Source: Streptomyces showdoensis (GTDB taxonomy: Bacteria > Actinomycetota > Actinomycetes > Streptomycetales > Streptomycetaceae). From it: a DNA stretch of 64,000 nucleotides. The stretch lies in the NCBI RefSeq assembly GCF_039535475.1, contig NZ_BAAAXG010000004.1:124001-188000 (forward strand). The letters are read 5' to 3'. Below are positions 44,140-53,228 of this stretch, piece after piece; the stretch's first letter is position 1; the number at the start of each line of letters is the position of its first letter. A model generated the notes under the pieces. That model saw only the letters and a program-made list of their open reading frames with translations, had not been told where the DNA came from and searched no databases. Made by a program: the position numbers and the translations under genes.

Positions 44140-44865
44140 ATGGACGTCACTGCCAGCAGAAACCGCAAGAACCCGAACCGTTGGAGGAGCTACGCCCTGG
44201 GTGCCGCGGCGGTCGCCGCGCTCCTGACGACCACGGCCTGCGGGCCCGGTTCGGACGAGGCCACCGGCGAAAGCAGGACATCGGACCGTCCGAGCGCGAC
44301 GGGCTCCACGGCCCCGACGAGCGCGACGCCTCCGGCGAAGCCGAGCGCGACGGCCTCCAAGCCCCCCGCCACGGGCAGCGGCGACGGCGCCTCCCGTGGT
44401 GACGCCGGCGGCGGAGACGGCTCCGAGATCCCGCTCTGCACCATGCGGGACCTGTCCTTCTCCGCGACGAACTACGACGCCAAGGGCGAGCCGGTCCGGC
44501 ACATCCTCCTCGTCGCCGTCAACACCGGCAGCAAGAAGTGCGACATCCAGGGCGCCCCCGAGGTCACCCTCGGCAACGCCAAGGGGCCGGCCCCGGTCAA
44601 GCGGGAGACCGACCCCGGCGAGGTGCTCACCCTCGCGCCGGGCCAGAAGGCGTATGCCGGGCTGCTCGCCACCGGCGGCAGGATGGACACCTACGACGTG
44701 CGGTCCCTGACCCTCGGCCTCGGCAGCCCCGGCGGCGAGAGCGAGCCCGAGAAGCCGGTCGCGGTGCGCATGCCCGTCGCCTCGTTCCCGGCCGACGACG
44801 GCCAGCGCGTCACGTACTGGGCGGGCACCGAGGGCCTCGCCATGCGGCCCGTCACCCAGTCCTGA
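44140..44865 (+). CDS. DUF4232-domain lipoprotein
   Basis: A 241-residue lipoprotein. The N-terminal helix ends in the lipobox TTAC with Cys at about residue 28. A Ser/Thr/Pro/Ala linker (30-95) leads to a DUF4232 beta-sandwich with two cysteines (PLCTMRDLSF, KKCDIQGAPEVTL). The family is common on actinobacterial surfaces, with unknown role. The ATG 44140 follows AGGGGG. A strong terminator follows. Confidence 0.8.
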   Translation: MDVTASRNRKNPNRWRSYALGAAAVAALLTTTACGPGSDEATGESRTSDRPSATGSTAPTSATPPAKPSATASKPPATGSGDGASRGDAGGGDGSEIPLCTMRDLSFSATNYDAKGEPVRHILLVAVNTGSKKCDIQGAPEVTLGNAKGPAPVKRETDPGEVLTLAPGQKAYAGLLATGGRMDTYDVRSLTLGLGSPGGESEPEKPVAVRMPVASFPADDGQRVTYWAGTEGLAMRPVTQS

Positions 44866-44879
44866 CGCATCCCGGCCCT

Positions 44880-44912
44880 CCCGGGCCCCTCGCCCGAGGC
44901 GAGGGGCCCGGG
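44880..44912 (+). terminator. strong terminator after the DUF4232 gene
   Basis: A perfect 14-bp stem (44880-44893 with 44899-44912) and a five-base loop begin 15 bases after the stop codon. Confidence 0.85.
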
Positions 44913-45047
44913 CGCCGGAACTCCCGCTGCGGCAGGGGCCGGAGGGGGGTCTGCCCCACCCCGCTCCAGGGGGCCCGTCGGAGTGCCCGGGCCCGACGCC
45001 GGATGATCAGCTGTCCGCACGGGACCTACCGAGCGGAGGGCGGACGG

Positions 45048-45713
45048 ATGAGAGTCCGGATCGGGTACGTGGCATGGATCGTCGGCGCGGTGCAGTTCTT
45101 CGTCGTGCACGTGGTGGCGCAGTCGGCCTGGGCCAGGCCGTACAGCTGGGCGCACAACAACATCAGCGACCTCGGGAACGCGCACTGCGCCCTGCAAGCG
45201 GAGCCCGAGCCGCGGTTCGTCTGCTCCCCTGAACACGGCCTGATGAACGTCTCGTTCGTCACCCTGGGCGTCCTGCTGGTCGCCGGCGCCGCCCTGACCG
45301 GTGGCGCCGCCCTGTGGCGCGGCGGACGGACGGCCGCGACGGCCCGTCTGCTGCTCGCCGCGGCCGGGGCGGGATTCGTGCTCGTCGGACTCGCCCCCGC
45401 GGACGTCGACGAGAACCTGCACGTCCTGGGCGCCCTCCTCGTCATGGCGATGGGCAACATCGGCCTGTTCCTCGCCGGGTTCGCCCTCGCGGAACGCACA
45501 CCGGCCGCGCTGCGGCGGGGCACGAGCCTGCTGGGGGCCCTGGCGATCACGGCCTTCGGGCTCTTCCTCTCCCGCCACTACCTCGGTCTCGGCATGGGAG
45601 GCATGGAGCGGGTCGCCGCGTTCCCGCTCCTGCTCTGGGCGGCGGCCGTCGGTGTCCTCGGGTTCAGCCGAGGAGACCGAGCCGCGGTCCGCCTCCGTCG
45701 TGCAGCCGCCTGA
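45048..45713 (+). CDS. DUF998-family membrane protein
   Basis: A 221-residue protein with six predicted transmembrane helices. The first loop has YSWAHNNISDLGNAHC, the DUF998 landmark (N-x-I-S-D-L). Later helices include FVTLGVLLVAGAALTGGAAL and VLGALLVMAMGNIGLFLAGF. Function unknown. The ATG 45048 has GGAGGG eight bases upstream. Its last 50 bases overlap the 3' end of the lanthipeptide synthetase gene on the other strand. Confidence 0.8.
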   Translation: MRVRIGYVAWIVGAVQFFVVHVVAQSAWARPYSWAHNNISDLGNAHCALQAEPEPRFVCSPEHGLMNVSFVTLGVLLVAGAALTGGAALWRGGRTAATARLLLAAAGAGFVLVGLAPADVDENLHVLGALLVMAMGNIGLFLAGFALAERTPAALRRGTSLLGALAITAFGLFLSRHYLGLGMGGMERVAAFPLLLWAAAVGVLGFSRGDRAAVRLRRAAA

Positions 45714-48316
45714 AGAAGGCCAGCACGCCCGCGGAACCGCCGGCCCAGGTGGCGCTCGACCGGGCGAGACCGGTGTCCGGGAACACGGGCCGTGACCAGC
45801 TGCCGCCGCTCCGGCTCAGGATGAGCACGGCGACGGTCTCGGCCGCCTCCCGGAACTCCTCGGACCCGGAGGCCTCGGCGAGGTCCACCATCAGTTCGCC
45901 CACCCCGGCCAGTCCGCAGCACTGCGTGACCAGCGGCATCCGCGGTGCCAGCGCGGCGCAGGCGTGGGCGGCCCGCTCGGCGAGTTCCAGGTACGCGGGT
46001 TCGCCGAGGACCTGGGAGGCCCGGACGAGGACGGTTCCGATGCCCGCGAGACCCCGGCACCACGAGCCGTAGCGGCGCGTCGCCCCCGGCGCGGCGGCCG
46101 CCGCGAAGAGGTCCGGCGTCACGGCGGCCAGGCGCGCGGCGGCCCGCTCGGCGCGGCGGATCGCGTCCGGATCACCCGTCTCGGCCGCGTACGCCAGCAG
46201 GAAGCAGACGATGCCCGCCTCGCCGTGCGCGAGGCCCTCGCGCAGCGCGGCGCTGCCCGCGGTGTCCGGACCGGCCGGGGCGAGCCGGGCGGTGCCCGAT
46301 GCCAGCATCCGGTCGCAGTCCGCCGCGACGGCGAGGTGCCGGTCCGCGGCGTCCGGGCGACCGGACCGGAGCGCGTGCCGGGCGAGCAGCAGCCGGCCGA
46401 GCCCGATCCCGGCGGCCCCCGCGATCAGGTCCGCCTCCGGGGGGCCGCCGTCCGGCGCGCGGTCGGGCAGGGCGGGGTACGGGGAGGTCGCCCCCCGGCC
46501 CGGCCTCGGGCCCCGTCCCCGGCCCCGCCTCCGCGAGGAAGAGTTCGACGCCGGTGTGTCCGGTGTAGAAGGCGGGCGGCAGCTTCCTGGACTGAGCCGC
46601 CGTCCAGCGCGCCAGGGCGGCGACGGCCGAGCGCACGTGGGGCCGGTGGACGTGATGGAGGAGTTCCAGCCCGAGTCCCGAACTGCCGCCGTAGACGTCG
46701 ATCGAGGTGGGTACGTTCAGCCGTGCGGCCCGTTCGGGGTCCACGATCGCCTGTGCCTCGTCGACGCAGTAGGCGGTCGTGTGCGCGATGATCTCGTCCA
46801 GCAGGTCGCCGTCGATCCGGGGGAGCGCGGGCCGGGGTGCGGTTCCGGTGGTGCCGGTGCGCAGGCGGTCGGCGGCGGCGGTCCGTACGGCCGGGTCGAA
46901 GTCGAGCAGACCGGTGATCGAGGACCGGATGTCCCGGTGGGCGCGTCCGGGCAGCGCCTGCGCCAGGCAGGCCAGGGTCCGGTCCCGGTTGACCTCGCGG
47001 TCGGTGTCGACGATCACCGGGTCCAGGCCGGTGGCGGCGAAGAAGAGGGTGGCGCCGAGGGCGTAGTGGTCGTCGGCGGGGGCGGCCGGTCCGGTCGCGC
47101 TCAGGACGGGCCCGCCGTATCCGGGGGTCGCCCCTCCCGGACCGGTGCCGTCCCGTTCGCTGATCCCGAAGTCGATCAGGTGGCAGCGTCCGGCGCCCGA
47201 GTCGTCGAGCACGACGTTGTCGGGCTTGAGGTCGCGGACGACCACGCCCCGCTCGTGGATCGCGTCCAGGACCCGCAGGAGCCGGGAGGCGAGGACGGAC
47301 AGGGCGCGCGCCGGACGGCCGCCGTCGTCGCGGTAGGGGCCGTCGCGCAGCACGTCCTTGCGCAGGTCCCGGTCGCCGCACGCGCTCATGACCAGGTACT
47401 CGTCCGTCCGGTGCGCGAAGTAGTCCAGGGCGCGGGGGACGCCGGTCACTCCGTCGAGCGCGGTGAGGACCATGCGCTCGTTGCGCAGCCGGTGGCGGGA
47501 GTCCGTACCGGATGCGTCCTCGCCCACGAAGGCCCTGGCCTGTTTGACCACCACCGGCAGCCCGAGGGTGCGGTCGACCGCGCGGTAGACGTTGCCGCCG
47601 GGCGAGCGCGCGATGCCGGAGGTGACCGTGTAGCGTCCGCCGCCGAAGCCCGGCGCGGACCGTCCGCCGGCGGGACCGCCGCCCGGCCTGTCGCCCGCCC
47701 CGTCGCCTGGTTCGCGGCCCGGCCTGTCGCCTGGTTCGCCGCCCGGCCCGTCGCCCGACTTGCCGCCCGACCCGCGGCCCGCCGTCGTGAAGGGGTCCTC
47801 GGCCCAGGGCGGGCACCGGTAGCGGCCGGCGGCCAGGCCGTCGAAGACCTCTCCGTCGGGCCCGGTCATGACGGATTCGAGCCGTCCGCTCCGCCCGGTC
47901 CGGTACTCGCCCGTGAACGGGCCGTAGCGGTAATAGACCGGAGCCCTCGGGTCGACCCGCCGGTCGCTGACGACCTGCGGGCCTTCCCGGTCGCGCAGTA
48001 CGGCGGCGAGTTCCCGTGCGACGTCGACCACGGTGCCGTCGAGCGGATAGACGGTGATCGCCTTGCCGACGGCTCCGGCGCTCACCGCACCGGAGTTGAG
48101 ACGGCGCAGCGTCTCCGGATCACGTGCGAACTTCGCGTGACAGACGTGCCGCGCCAGCACCGGCAGGACGAGCCGGACCACCGCGTCGAGGTCGCCGGGA
48201 CGCGCCGATACGTGCAGCTTCCAGCCGTGTTCCATCGCCGGCATGCGTGGATCGTTCAGATACGACCACGTGTCATCGGCCCCACCAATGCGGCCGGTGA
48301 TGGAAACGGCGGTCAC
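45664..48316 (-). pseudogene. class IV lanthipeptide synthetase (LanL), one frameshift at a homopolymer
   Basis: A protein of about 883 residues when read through. An N-terminal phospho-Ser/Thr lyase domain (about 1-210) includes MEHGWKLHVSARPGDLDAVV. A kinase domain has RYTVTSGIARSPGGNVYRAV, VVRDLKPDN near 360 and LIDFGISE near 380. A C-terminal LanC-like cyclase domain has SWCRG near 751 and TQCCG near 799. Class III enzymes lack these zinc ligands, so this is class IV. It should phosphorylate, eliminate and cyclise Ser/Thr and Cys of the precursor. CCG in place of the usual CHG suggests three Cys zinc ligands. The frame breaks at 46491-46496 (six C on the plus strand); dropping one base restores GATSPYPALPDRAPDGGPPE and ADLIAGAAGIGLGRLLLARH. 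The GTG start lies two bases after the precursor stop. Confidence 0.85.
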
Positions 48317-48318
48317 CG

Positions 48319-48501
48319 TTAGGAGTTCAGATCACAGGCGAAGCGGGTGGTGGCGGTGACCCACGGGTCGGCGAGACACGCCGAGTACTCACGGTCGCTG
48401 CGGTCGTCGTCCTCGAACGCGATCGCCTCGTCGTCGATCTCCAGCGGACCCGCGTCGCGGAATCCGTCGATCTCCAGAACATCCTGCACGGCTACGGGCA
48501 T
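48319..48501 (-). CDS. class IV lanthipeptide precursor peptide
   Basis: A 60-residue peptide directly upstream of the synthetase gene. The first 39 residues are an acidic leader (VLEIDGFRDAGPLEIDDEAI, then AFEDDDRSDREY), typical of LanA peptides. The C-terminal part, SACLADPWVTATTRFACDLN plus Ser60, carries Ser40, Thr49, Thr51, Thr52 and Ser60 with Cys42 and Cys57, enough for two thioether rings. The exact cleavage site is not visible. The ATG 48501 has GGAGG seven bases upstream, and a good promoter lies 90 bases further up. The TAA stop is two bases before the synthetase start, so the pair is coupled. No transporter or protease gene is adjacent. Confidence 0.8.
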   Translation of the reverse strand: MPVAVQDVLEIDGFRDAGPLEIDDEAIAFEDDDRSDREYSACLADPWVTATTRFACDLNS

Positions 48502-48590
48502 GTGAGGCCTCCATGAGTTGTCGTGCGCTGAAGAGCAGGAATCGGCCGTCACGGGCCGGTGGGCCCGCTTGGCCGGGGACTCGCTGGACA

Positions 48591-48619
48591 AAGGTAAGGA
48601 GGGGCGAACCCGGTGACAA
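48591..48619 (-). promoter_or_regulatory. promoter of the lanthipeptide operon
   Basis: On the minus strand TTGTCA (48614-48619) and TACCTT (48591-48596) are spaced by 17 bp. This predicts a start near 48584 and an untranslated leader of about 80 bases before the precursor ATG. Confidence 0.6.
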
Positions 48620-49016
48620 GAGGGACGTGGGGGAGGGCAACGCCTTCGCATCCCCTCGACTCGCCGTCGTTGCCTTCCGCTTCGTGACCTGGGCGCCGGC
48701 AGGCCCACGCTCCGGTCGGCGGCGCTCCGGTCCCGGCCGCGTTCTCGGTCCCGGCCGCGATCGCGGTGCCGGCCCCGCTCTCGATCCGGTAGCTCCCGCA
48801 CCCGGAGTCCGCCGTGGCCGCGCGACGCCCGCCGCGCGCGTACGCGCCGACCGCCGCCACCACGCCCTCCCGGAAGCCGACCACGTGGGGGCCGCCGTCG
48901 CGTGCGAAGCCGAAGACGTCGGGGTCGGGCCGGAACGCGATGACGGTTCCGCTTTCCGTCGCGATCCCCGGGCGAAGGCGGGCCGACACCGCCGCACCGC
49001 GGTCGAAGTGCTGCAC
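48620..49016 (-). other. unassigned stretch with coding-like frame
   Basis: Between the gene ending at 49049 and the lanthipeptide promoter one minus-strand frame from GTG 49016 keeps high G/C at third positions until about 48720. It reads ATESGTVIAFRPDPDVFGFA and FREGVVAAVGAYARGG. The frame runs on without bias to a stop at 48549, past the promoter, so the end looks wrong. It may be a truncated gene. No family is recognised. Confidence 0.3.
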
Positions 49017-49048
49017 CCGGCGGCCGCCCCCGCGCCGGACCTCTCCCG

Positions 49049-49846
49049 TCAGGGGGCCCAGGGCAGGCGCACCGCCTCGATCTCGGGGTCGGTCAGCAGC
49101 GCCTCGATCAGGGCGGGCGGGCCGGCGACCTTGGTGGCCCAGAGGTCGTAGTCGGTGCACAGGACCCATGAGCGGTCCCGGGCCCAGAGGTTGGAGGGGC
49201 TGAAGTCGGCCGCGGGATTGTCATAGAGCGGCCCGGCGTCGCCCAGTCGGCCGGCCTGTACGCGGAGCTCGTCGAAGTCGACGGTCGCGAGCATCAACGG
49301 GTTGTAGTAGGCCAGGCAGGAGGTGCCCGGGCCGGCGGGGCTCTGCTCGGTCAGGACCGCGATCAGCCTGTTCCAGGTGTCGCGGTCCAGGCTTCCCTCG
49401 GTGGGCGGGACGATGCCCAGGGGCCAGCTGCCGGCCCGCTTGGCGGAGGGGAAGCAGCGGTAGGAGGGCAGCAGGCCTTCGGGCACGAGGGGGTCGCCGG
49501 TGCGGCGGGCGAGTTCGGCCCAGCGCAGCCGCCGCCAGCCGGGGCCGGGGTGCTCCGCGCGGCCCAGGCCGCCTCCCGTGGCGACGCCCACGTCGAGGTC
49601 GATGCCCGCGAAGGAGGCGGGCCGGAGGGTCCCGTCCGCCAGGCGGGCCTGCCGGTGCTCGTGGTACGACAGGTCGGCCGGGCCCCGCTCGTGCTCGTAC
49701 ATGGCGTGGAGCACCCAGGCCGCGTCGGGCGTCGCGGGGGGCATGAAGCCGGTCGTGCCGTCGCCGCACAGGTCCCGGAGCCAGCCGGTCTCTTCGGACG
49801 GGGCGTGCGGCCACGTGGCCGACACCGGGTTCGTTTCTTGGGGCAT
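49049..49846 (-). CDS. hypothetical protein, 265 residues
   Basis: A soluble protein without signal peptide or membrane helices. It is rich in Trp and Pro. Phrases such as LPSYRCFPSAKRAGSWPLGI, PTEGSLDRDTWNRLIAVLTE and WARDRSWVLCTDYDLWATKV look like a conserved Streptomyces family, but I cannot name it. The ending (LIEALLTDPEIEAVRLPWAP) recalls small immunity-like or SMI1-type proteins only loosely. The ATG 49846 has a weak ribosome-binding site. It separates the lanthipeptide locus from the glycosylated-product cluster. Confidence 0.55.
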   Translation of the reverse strand: MPQETNPVSATWPHAPSEETGWLRDLCGDGTTGFMPPATPDAAWVLHAMYEHERGPADLSYHEHRQARLADGTLRPASFAGIDLDVGVATGGGLGRAEHPGPGWRRLRWAELARRTGDPLVPEGLLPSYRCFPSAKRAGSWPLGIVPPTEGSLDRDTWNRLIAVLTEQSPAGPGTSCLAYYNPLMLATVDFDELRVQAGRLGDAGPLYDNPAADFSPSNLWARDRSWVLCTDYDLWATKVAGPPALIEALLTDPEIEAVRLPWAP

Positions 49847-49971
49847 GTGTCCATGATCCCTGACCGGTCCGCTGGTCAGACCGTGGCCTCGCGTGCCCGG
49901 AAGGCCTGTTAGTCGCCGACCGCCGGGCCGTGCTCGCCGCGAACCGGGTGCTCCCCGCCGACCCCGCCCCC

Positions 49972-49996
49972 GACCGGCCGCCCCGCGCGGCCGGTC
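49972..49996 (-). terminator. hairpin at the end of the first Rieske gene
   Basis: GACCGGCCG (49972-49980) and CGGCCGGTC (49988-49996) form a 9-bp stem with a seven-base loop. The right arm overlaps the stop codon. Confidence 0.55.
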
Positions 49997-51134
49997 AGAG
50001 CTCCCCGGGATAGTCCGCGTCCTCGCGGCACAGGGCGCGGGCCAGGCTGCGGTAGAAGAGGAGGACGCCGGGTTCCTTGGGGGACAGGTGGCCCCGCTCG
50101 CCGAAGCGGGACGCGGCGCCCCGCTGGACGGCCTCCAGACCGCGCCGGTCCTCGGCGTTGATCATCGCCGCGTACGCCTCGGCCTCCTTCCTGACGGTGT
50201 CGCGGTCCTGGTGCTCCACCATGGCCGTGGGCATCAGCACCCCGCCCCTGACCAGCGTGCGGTCGAGGGACGACGGGATCAGGCTCAGCCAGACGACCAT
50301 GTCCCCGGAGGCGGCCAGACTGCCCGAGGGGAAGACGAAGAACCCGTACAGATGGGCCCGTTCCTCCTCGGTGAGGTCCAGGACCACCGGCTCCAGCGGG
50401 GCCGCGTACCTCACCCGCATGCTGTCGGCCCACGGCGAGTCCGCGCGGACCCGGGTCTCCGCCCCGCCCGGCGTCGTCGGCTGCAGGGTCTCCGGGTGGA
50501 AGCCCATGACGTGGTAGTTCTCGTGCGCGTTCTCGACGGCGACCTTCCAGTTGCAGTGCCACTCCTCGGTCCACCCGGCGACCTGGGTCAGCTCCGGCAG
50601 CCGGTAGTTCACCAGGTCCTCGCCGATCCGGCGCAGATGCGGTGCCAGGGGCTCGGCCGAGGCGTCGAGGTTGACGAAGACGAAGCCCTGCCACTCCTCC
50701 ACCGCGAACCCGGGCAGCCGGCAGGCCGACGGATCGAAAGCCGGATTCCGCTTCATGTGGGTGGCGCCGACCAGCCGCCCGTCGAGCCCGTACCGCCACA
50801 GGTGGTACGGGCAGGTGAACACGTCGGTACGGCCGGAGCCCTCCTCCACCACCGGCATCAACCGGTGCCGGCACACCGTCGACAGCCCGCGCAGCACACC
50901 GTCCTCGCCGCGCACGACGACCACCGGCTCGCCCGCCACGGACAGCGCCACGTACGCACCGGGCTCCGCCAGCTCGTCCACGTGCGCCACCAGCACCCAC
51001 GAACGGCCGAACACCCGCTCCCGCTCCCGCTCCCACAGCTCGGGCGAGGTGAACGCCGCGGGCGGCAGGCTCAACGCCGCCGCGTCCGGCCCCAGATACC
51101 GCTCCAGCTCCGCCACGATCTCCCGGACGTCCAC
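49995..51134 (-). CDS. Rieske non-haem iron oxygenase, complete
   Basis: A 379-residue alpha subunit of the ring-hydroxylating / carnitine-monooxygenase-like class. The [2Fe-2S] ligands are Cys88-x-His90 and Cys108-x2-His111 (VCRHRLMP and FTCPYHLWRY). The mononuclear iron motif is Glu205-x2-His208-x4-His213 in ENAHENYHVMGFH. It should use O2 and electrons from a separate reductase, not seen here, to hydroxylate, demethylate or oxidise a cluster intermediate, possibly a sugar. The start is GTG 51134 with GGGAGG upstream. It is divergent from the operon at 51273, whose last gene is its cluster-less paralogue: both begin with ELERYL and share SLPPAAFTSPELWE. Confidence 0.9.
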   Translation of the reverse strand: MDVREIVAELERYLGPDAAALSLPPAAFTSPELWERERERVFGRSWVLVAHVDELAEPGAYVALSVAGEPVVVVRGEDGVLRGLSTVCRHRLMPVVEEGSGRTDVFTCPYHLWRYGLDGRLVGATHMKRNPAFDPSACRLPGFAVEEWQGFVFVNLDASAEPLAPHLRRIGEDLVNYRLPELTQVAGWTEEWHCNWKVAVENAHENYHVMGFHPETLQPTTPGGAETRVRADSPWADSMRVRYAAPLEPVVLDLTEEERAHLYGFFVFPSGSLAASGDMVVWLSLIPSSLDRTLVRGGVLMPTAMVEHQDRDTVRKEAEAYAAMINAEDRRGLEAVQRGAASRFGERGHLSPKEPGVLLFYRSLARALCREDADYPGEL

Positions 51135-51272
51135 GTCGGCCTCCCTCGGTTCGGTCCGGCCGAGGGTGCTCGCGGACACTCGTGAACCCCTCGCCGCCCG
51201 GTCGACACCCCGGCCGCACCGCCTCCACCCGTCCTGGGCGTTTCCTCCAGCGGGCCCGCCGACGATCCGTCC

Positions 51273-51986
51273 ATGTACGGCGCTGACCTCACCGAGATCC
51301 ACGAACTGATCCACGAGAGCCGCGGCAAGGACTACGGGGCCGAGGCACGGGAGCTCACCCGGCACGTCCGCGGGCTGCGGCCAGGAGCCGGCTCCCTGCT
51401 CGACGTGGCCTGCGGCACCGGCGCGCACCTGCGCCACTTCGCCGGCCTGTACGAGCGGGTCGCCGGCCTGGAGCTGTCCGAGCCGATGGTCCGCGCCGCG
51501 CGCCGCGGACTGCCGGACGTGCCCGTCCACGTCGGCGACATGCGCGGCTTCGACCTCGACGCCCGCTTCGACGTCGTCACCTGCATGTTCGGATCCATCG
51601 GCTACGCCACCGACGAAGCCGAACTCCACGCCACCCTCGCCACGTTCGCCCGGCACCTGACACCCGGGGGAGTGGTGGCCGTCGACCCCTGGTGGTTCCC
51701 CGAGACCTACCTCGACGGCTACGTCTCCGGGGACGTCACGACCCTCGCGGGCCGGACCGTGGCCCGCGTCTCGCACTCCGCGCGGGACGGGGACGCCTGC
51801 CGGATGGACGTCCACTACGTCGTGGCCGACGCCGGAGCCGGGGCCCGGCACTTCAGCGAGACCCACCGCATCTCCCTCTTCCCCCGCGCGACCTACGAGG
51901 CCGCGTTCCGGGCGGCCGGCCTCACCGTCACCTACGTCCCGGGGCCGCACTCCGGCCGGGGCCTCTTCCTCGGGGCCGCCGCATGA
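51273..51986 (+). CDS. DesVI-like dTDP-aminosugar N,N-dimethyltransferase
   Basis: A 237-residue SAM-dependent methyltransferase. It closely follows the DesVI/TylM1 pattern: MYGADLTEIHELIHESRGKD at the start, the SAM motif LLDVACGTGAHLRHFA, GLELSEPMVRAARRGLPDVP, GDMRGFDL, and the family phrase VAVDPWWFPETYLDGYVSGD. Such enzymes methylate the amino group of 3-amino-3,6-dideoxyhexoses (desosamine, mycaminose, rhodosamine). This says the product carries a dimethylamino sugar, although the aminotransferase and dehydratase genes must lie outside the window. It is the first gene of a six-gene run to 57396. Confidence 0.85.
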   Translation: MYGADLTEIHELIHESRGKDYGAEARELTRHVRGLRPGAGSLLDVACGTGAHLRHFAGLYERVAGLELSEPMVRAARRGLPDVPVHVGDMRGFDLDARFDVVTCMFGSIGYATDEAELHATLATFARHLTPGGVVAVDPWWFPETYLDGYVSGDVTTLAGRTVARVSHSARDGDACRMDVHYVVADAGAGARHFSETHRISLFPRATYEAAFRAAGLTVTYVPGPHSGRGLFLGAAA

Positions 51987-52041
51987 CGTCCCCGCCGCGC
52001 ACCGACGACGACCCGACCCACGACTCCCGGCTGGAGGCCGC

Positions 52042-53193
52042 ATGCGCGTCCTGTTCGTGACCTCTCCCGGCCTCGGCCACCTCTTTCCGACCATCCCCCT
52101 CGCCCAGGCCTTCCGCGCCGCCGGACACCGGGTCCGGTACGCCACCGGCGGGCTCAGCCTGGCCGCCGCCGAGGCGGGGTTCGACGTCGTCGACGTCACG
52201 CCCGGCCTCGACTACCTGCCGGTCTACCTGCCCCAGGAGCCCGGGGCCGACGGCGCCCCGGTGGACCACCCGATGTTCGCCGAGGACCCCGACGACGCCG
52301 AACTCGCCACCCTCTTCGCCCGGGTCTCCGGGGTCATGGTGGACGGCGCCCTCGCCGCGGCCCGGCACTGGTCGCCCGACCTCGTCGTCGCCCCGCCCCT
52401 CCAGGGCGCCGGCCGGCTGGTCGCCGCCGCGCTCCGGGTGCCCCTGATCGAGCCCCGGCTCGGCTCGTACGACAGCGGCGCCCGCCTGCGCACCCTGCTC
52501 CGCGCCGGAATGGAGCCGCACTGGGACCGCCACGGCGTCACCGGCGAACCCGCGGAGACCGTGCCCCTGACCACCCTCCCCGACAGCCTCACCGCCCTGC
52601 TCCCCGAGGACCGCCGCACGCCCCTCGCCCGGCCGCTGCGCCACGTCCCCTACAACGGCGGGTCCGTGCTCCCCGCGTGGCTGGCCGAACCCCCGCGGCT
52701 GCCGCGCGTCGCCGTCACCCTCGGCACCATCGAGGCCCAGTGGGGCGGACTCGCGATCCTGGAACCCCTCATGGAGGCGGCCCGGGGCGTCGACGCCGAG
52801 TTCGTGGTCACCCTCGGCGGCGGCGACCCCGCGCTGCTAGGCGACGCCCCGCCCAACGTCCGCCTCGTCGACTGGGCCCCGCTCGACCTCCTCCTGCACA
52901 GCTGCGACGCGATCATCCACCACGGAGGCAGCGGCACCATGCTCACGGCCGCCGCCGCCGGACTCCCGCAGTGCGTCATCCCGCGCGGCTCCTACCAGCA
53001 GACCGGGGCGGACCTGCTGCCCGCCCGCGGCATCGGGATCGTGGCCGAGGCCGGGACCCTCGGCGCCGCCCAGTGCCGCAGCCTGCTCGGCGACGAGGCG
53101 CTCCGCGAGAACGCCCGGCAGGTCAGGGACGAACTGCGCGCGATGCCCACGCCCGCCGAGACGGCCGCCCGGCTCGTCGCAGCCGTCGGGTGA
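52042..53193 (+). CDS. glycosyltransferase 1 (GT1, DesVII/EryCIII-type GT-B)
   Basis: A 383-residue natural-product glycosyltransferase. N-terminal acceptor domain MRVLFVTSPGLGHLFPTIPL; the linker signature RHVPYNGGSVLPAWL; C-terminal nucleotide-sugar domain with VAVTLGTIEAQWG, PPNVRLVDWAPLDLLL and the glycine-rich IIHHGGSGTMLTAAAAGLPQ. It moves a deoxysugar from dTDP to an aglycone or to another sugar. Of the five copies here it is the most diverged and the shortest. The ATG has GGAGG eight bases upstream. It sits between the methyltransferase and the dioxygenase genes. Confidence 0.85.
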   Translation: MRVLFVTSPGLGHLFPTIPLAQAFRAAGHRVRYATGGLSLAAAEAGFDVVDVTPGLDYLPVYLPQEPGADGAPVDHPMFAEDPDDAELATLFARVSGVMVDGALAAARHWSPDLVVAPPLQGAGRLVAAALRVPLIEPRLGSYDSGARLRTLLRAGMEPHWDRHGVTGEPAETVPLTTLPDSLTALLPEDRRTPLARPLRHVPYNGGSVLPAWLAEPPRLPRVAVTLGTIEAQWGGLAILEPLMEAARGVDAEFVVTLGGGDPALLGDAPPNVRLVDWAPLDLLLHSCDAIIHHGGSGTMLTAAAAGLPQCVIPRGSYQQTGADLLPARGIGIVAEAGTLGAAQCRSLLGDEALRENARQVRDELRAMPTPAETAARLVAAVG

Positions 53194-53228
53194 AGCGCAC
53201 TCCCACACGAGCGAGGGAAGACGAACAG

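Noticed and set aside
49899..50015. Plus-strand coding-like tail (LVADRRAVLAANRVLPADPA) between the hypothetical and Rieske genes
   Set aside because: No start, very short, partly antisense to the Rieske gene end, and includes the terminator stem.
51983..52060. 25-codon frame starting in an ATGA overlap after the methyltransferase and ending inside GT1
   Set aside because: Too short and without family or bias evidence. It may assist translational coupling but cannot be supported as a gene.
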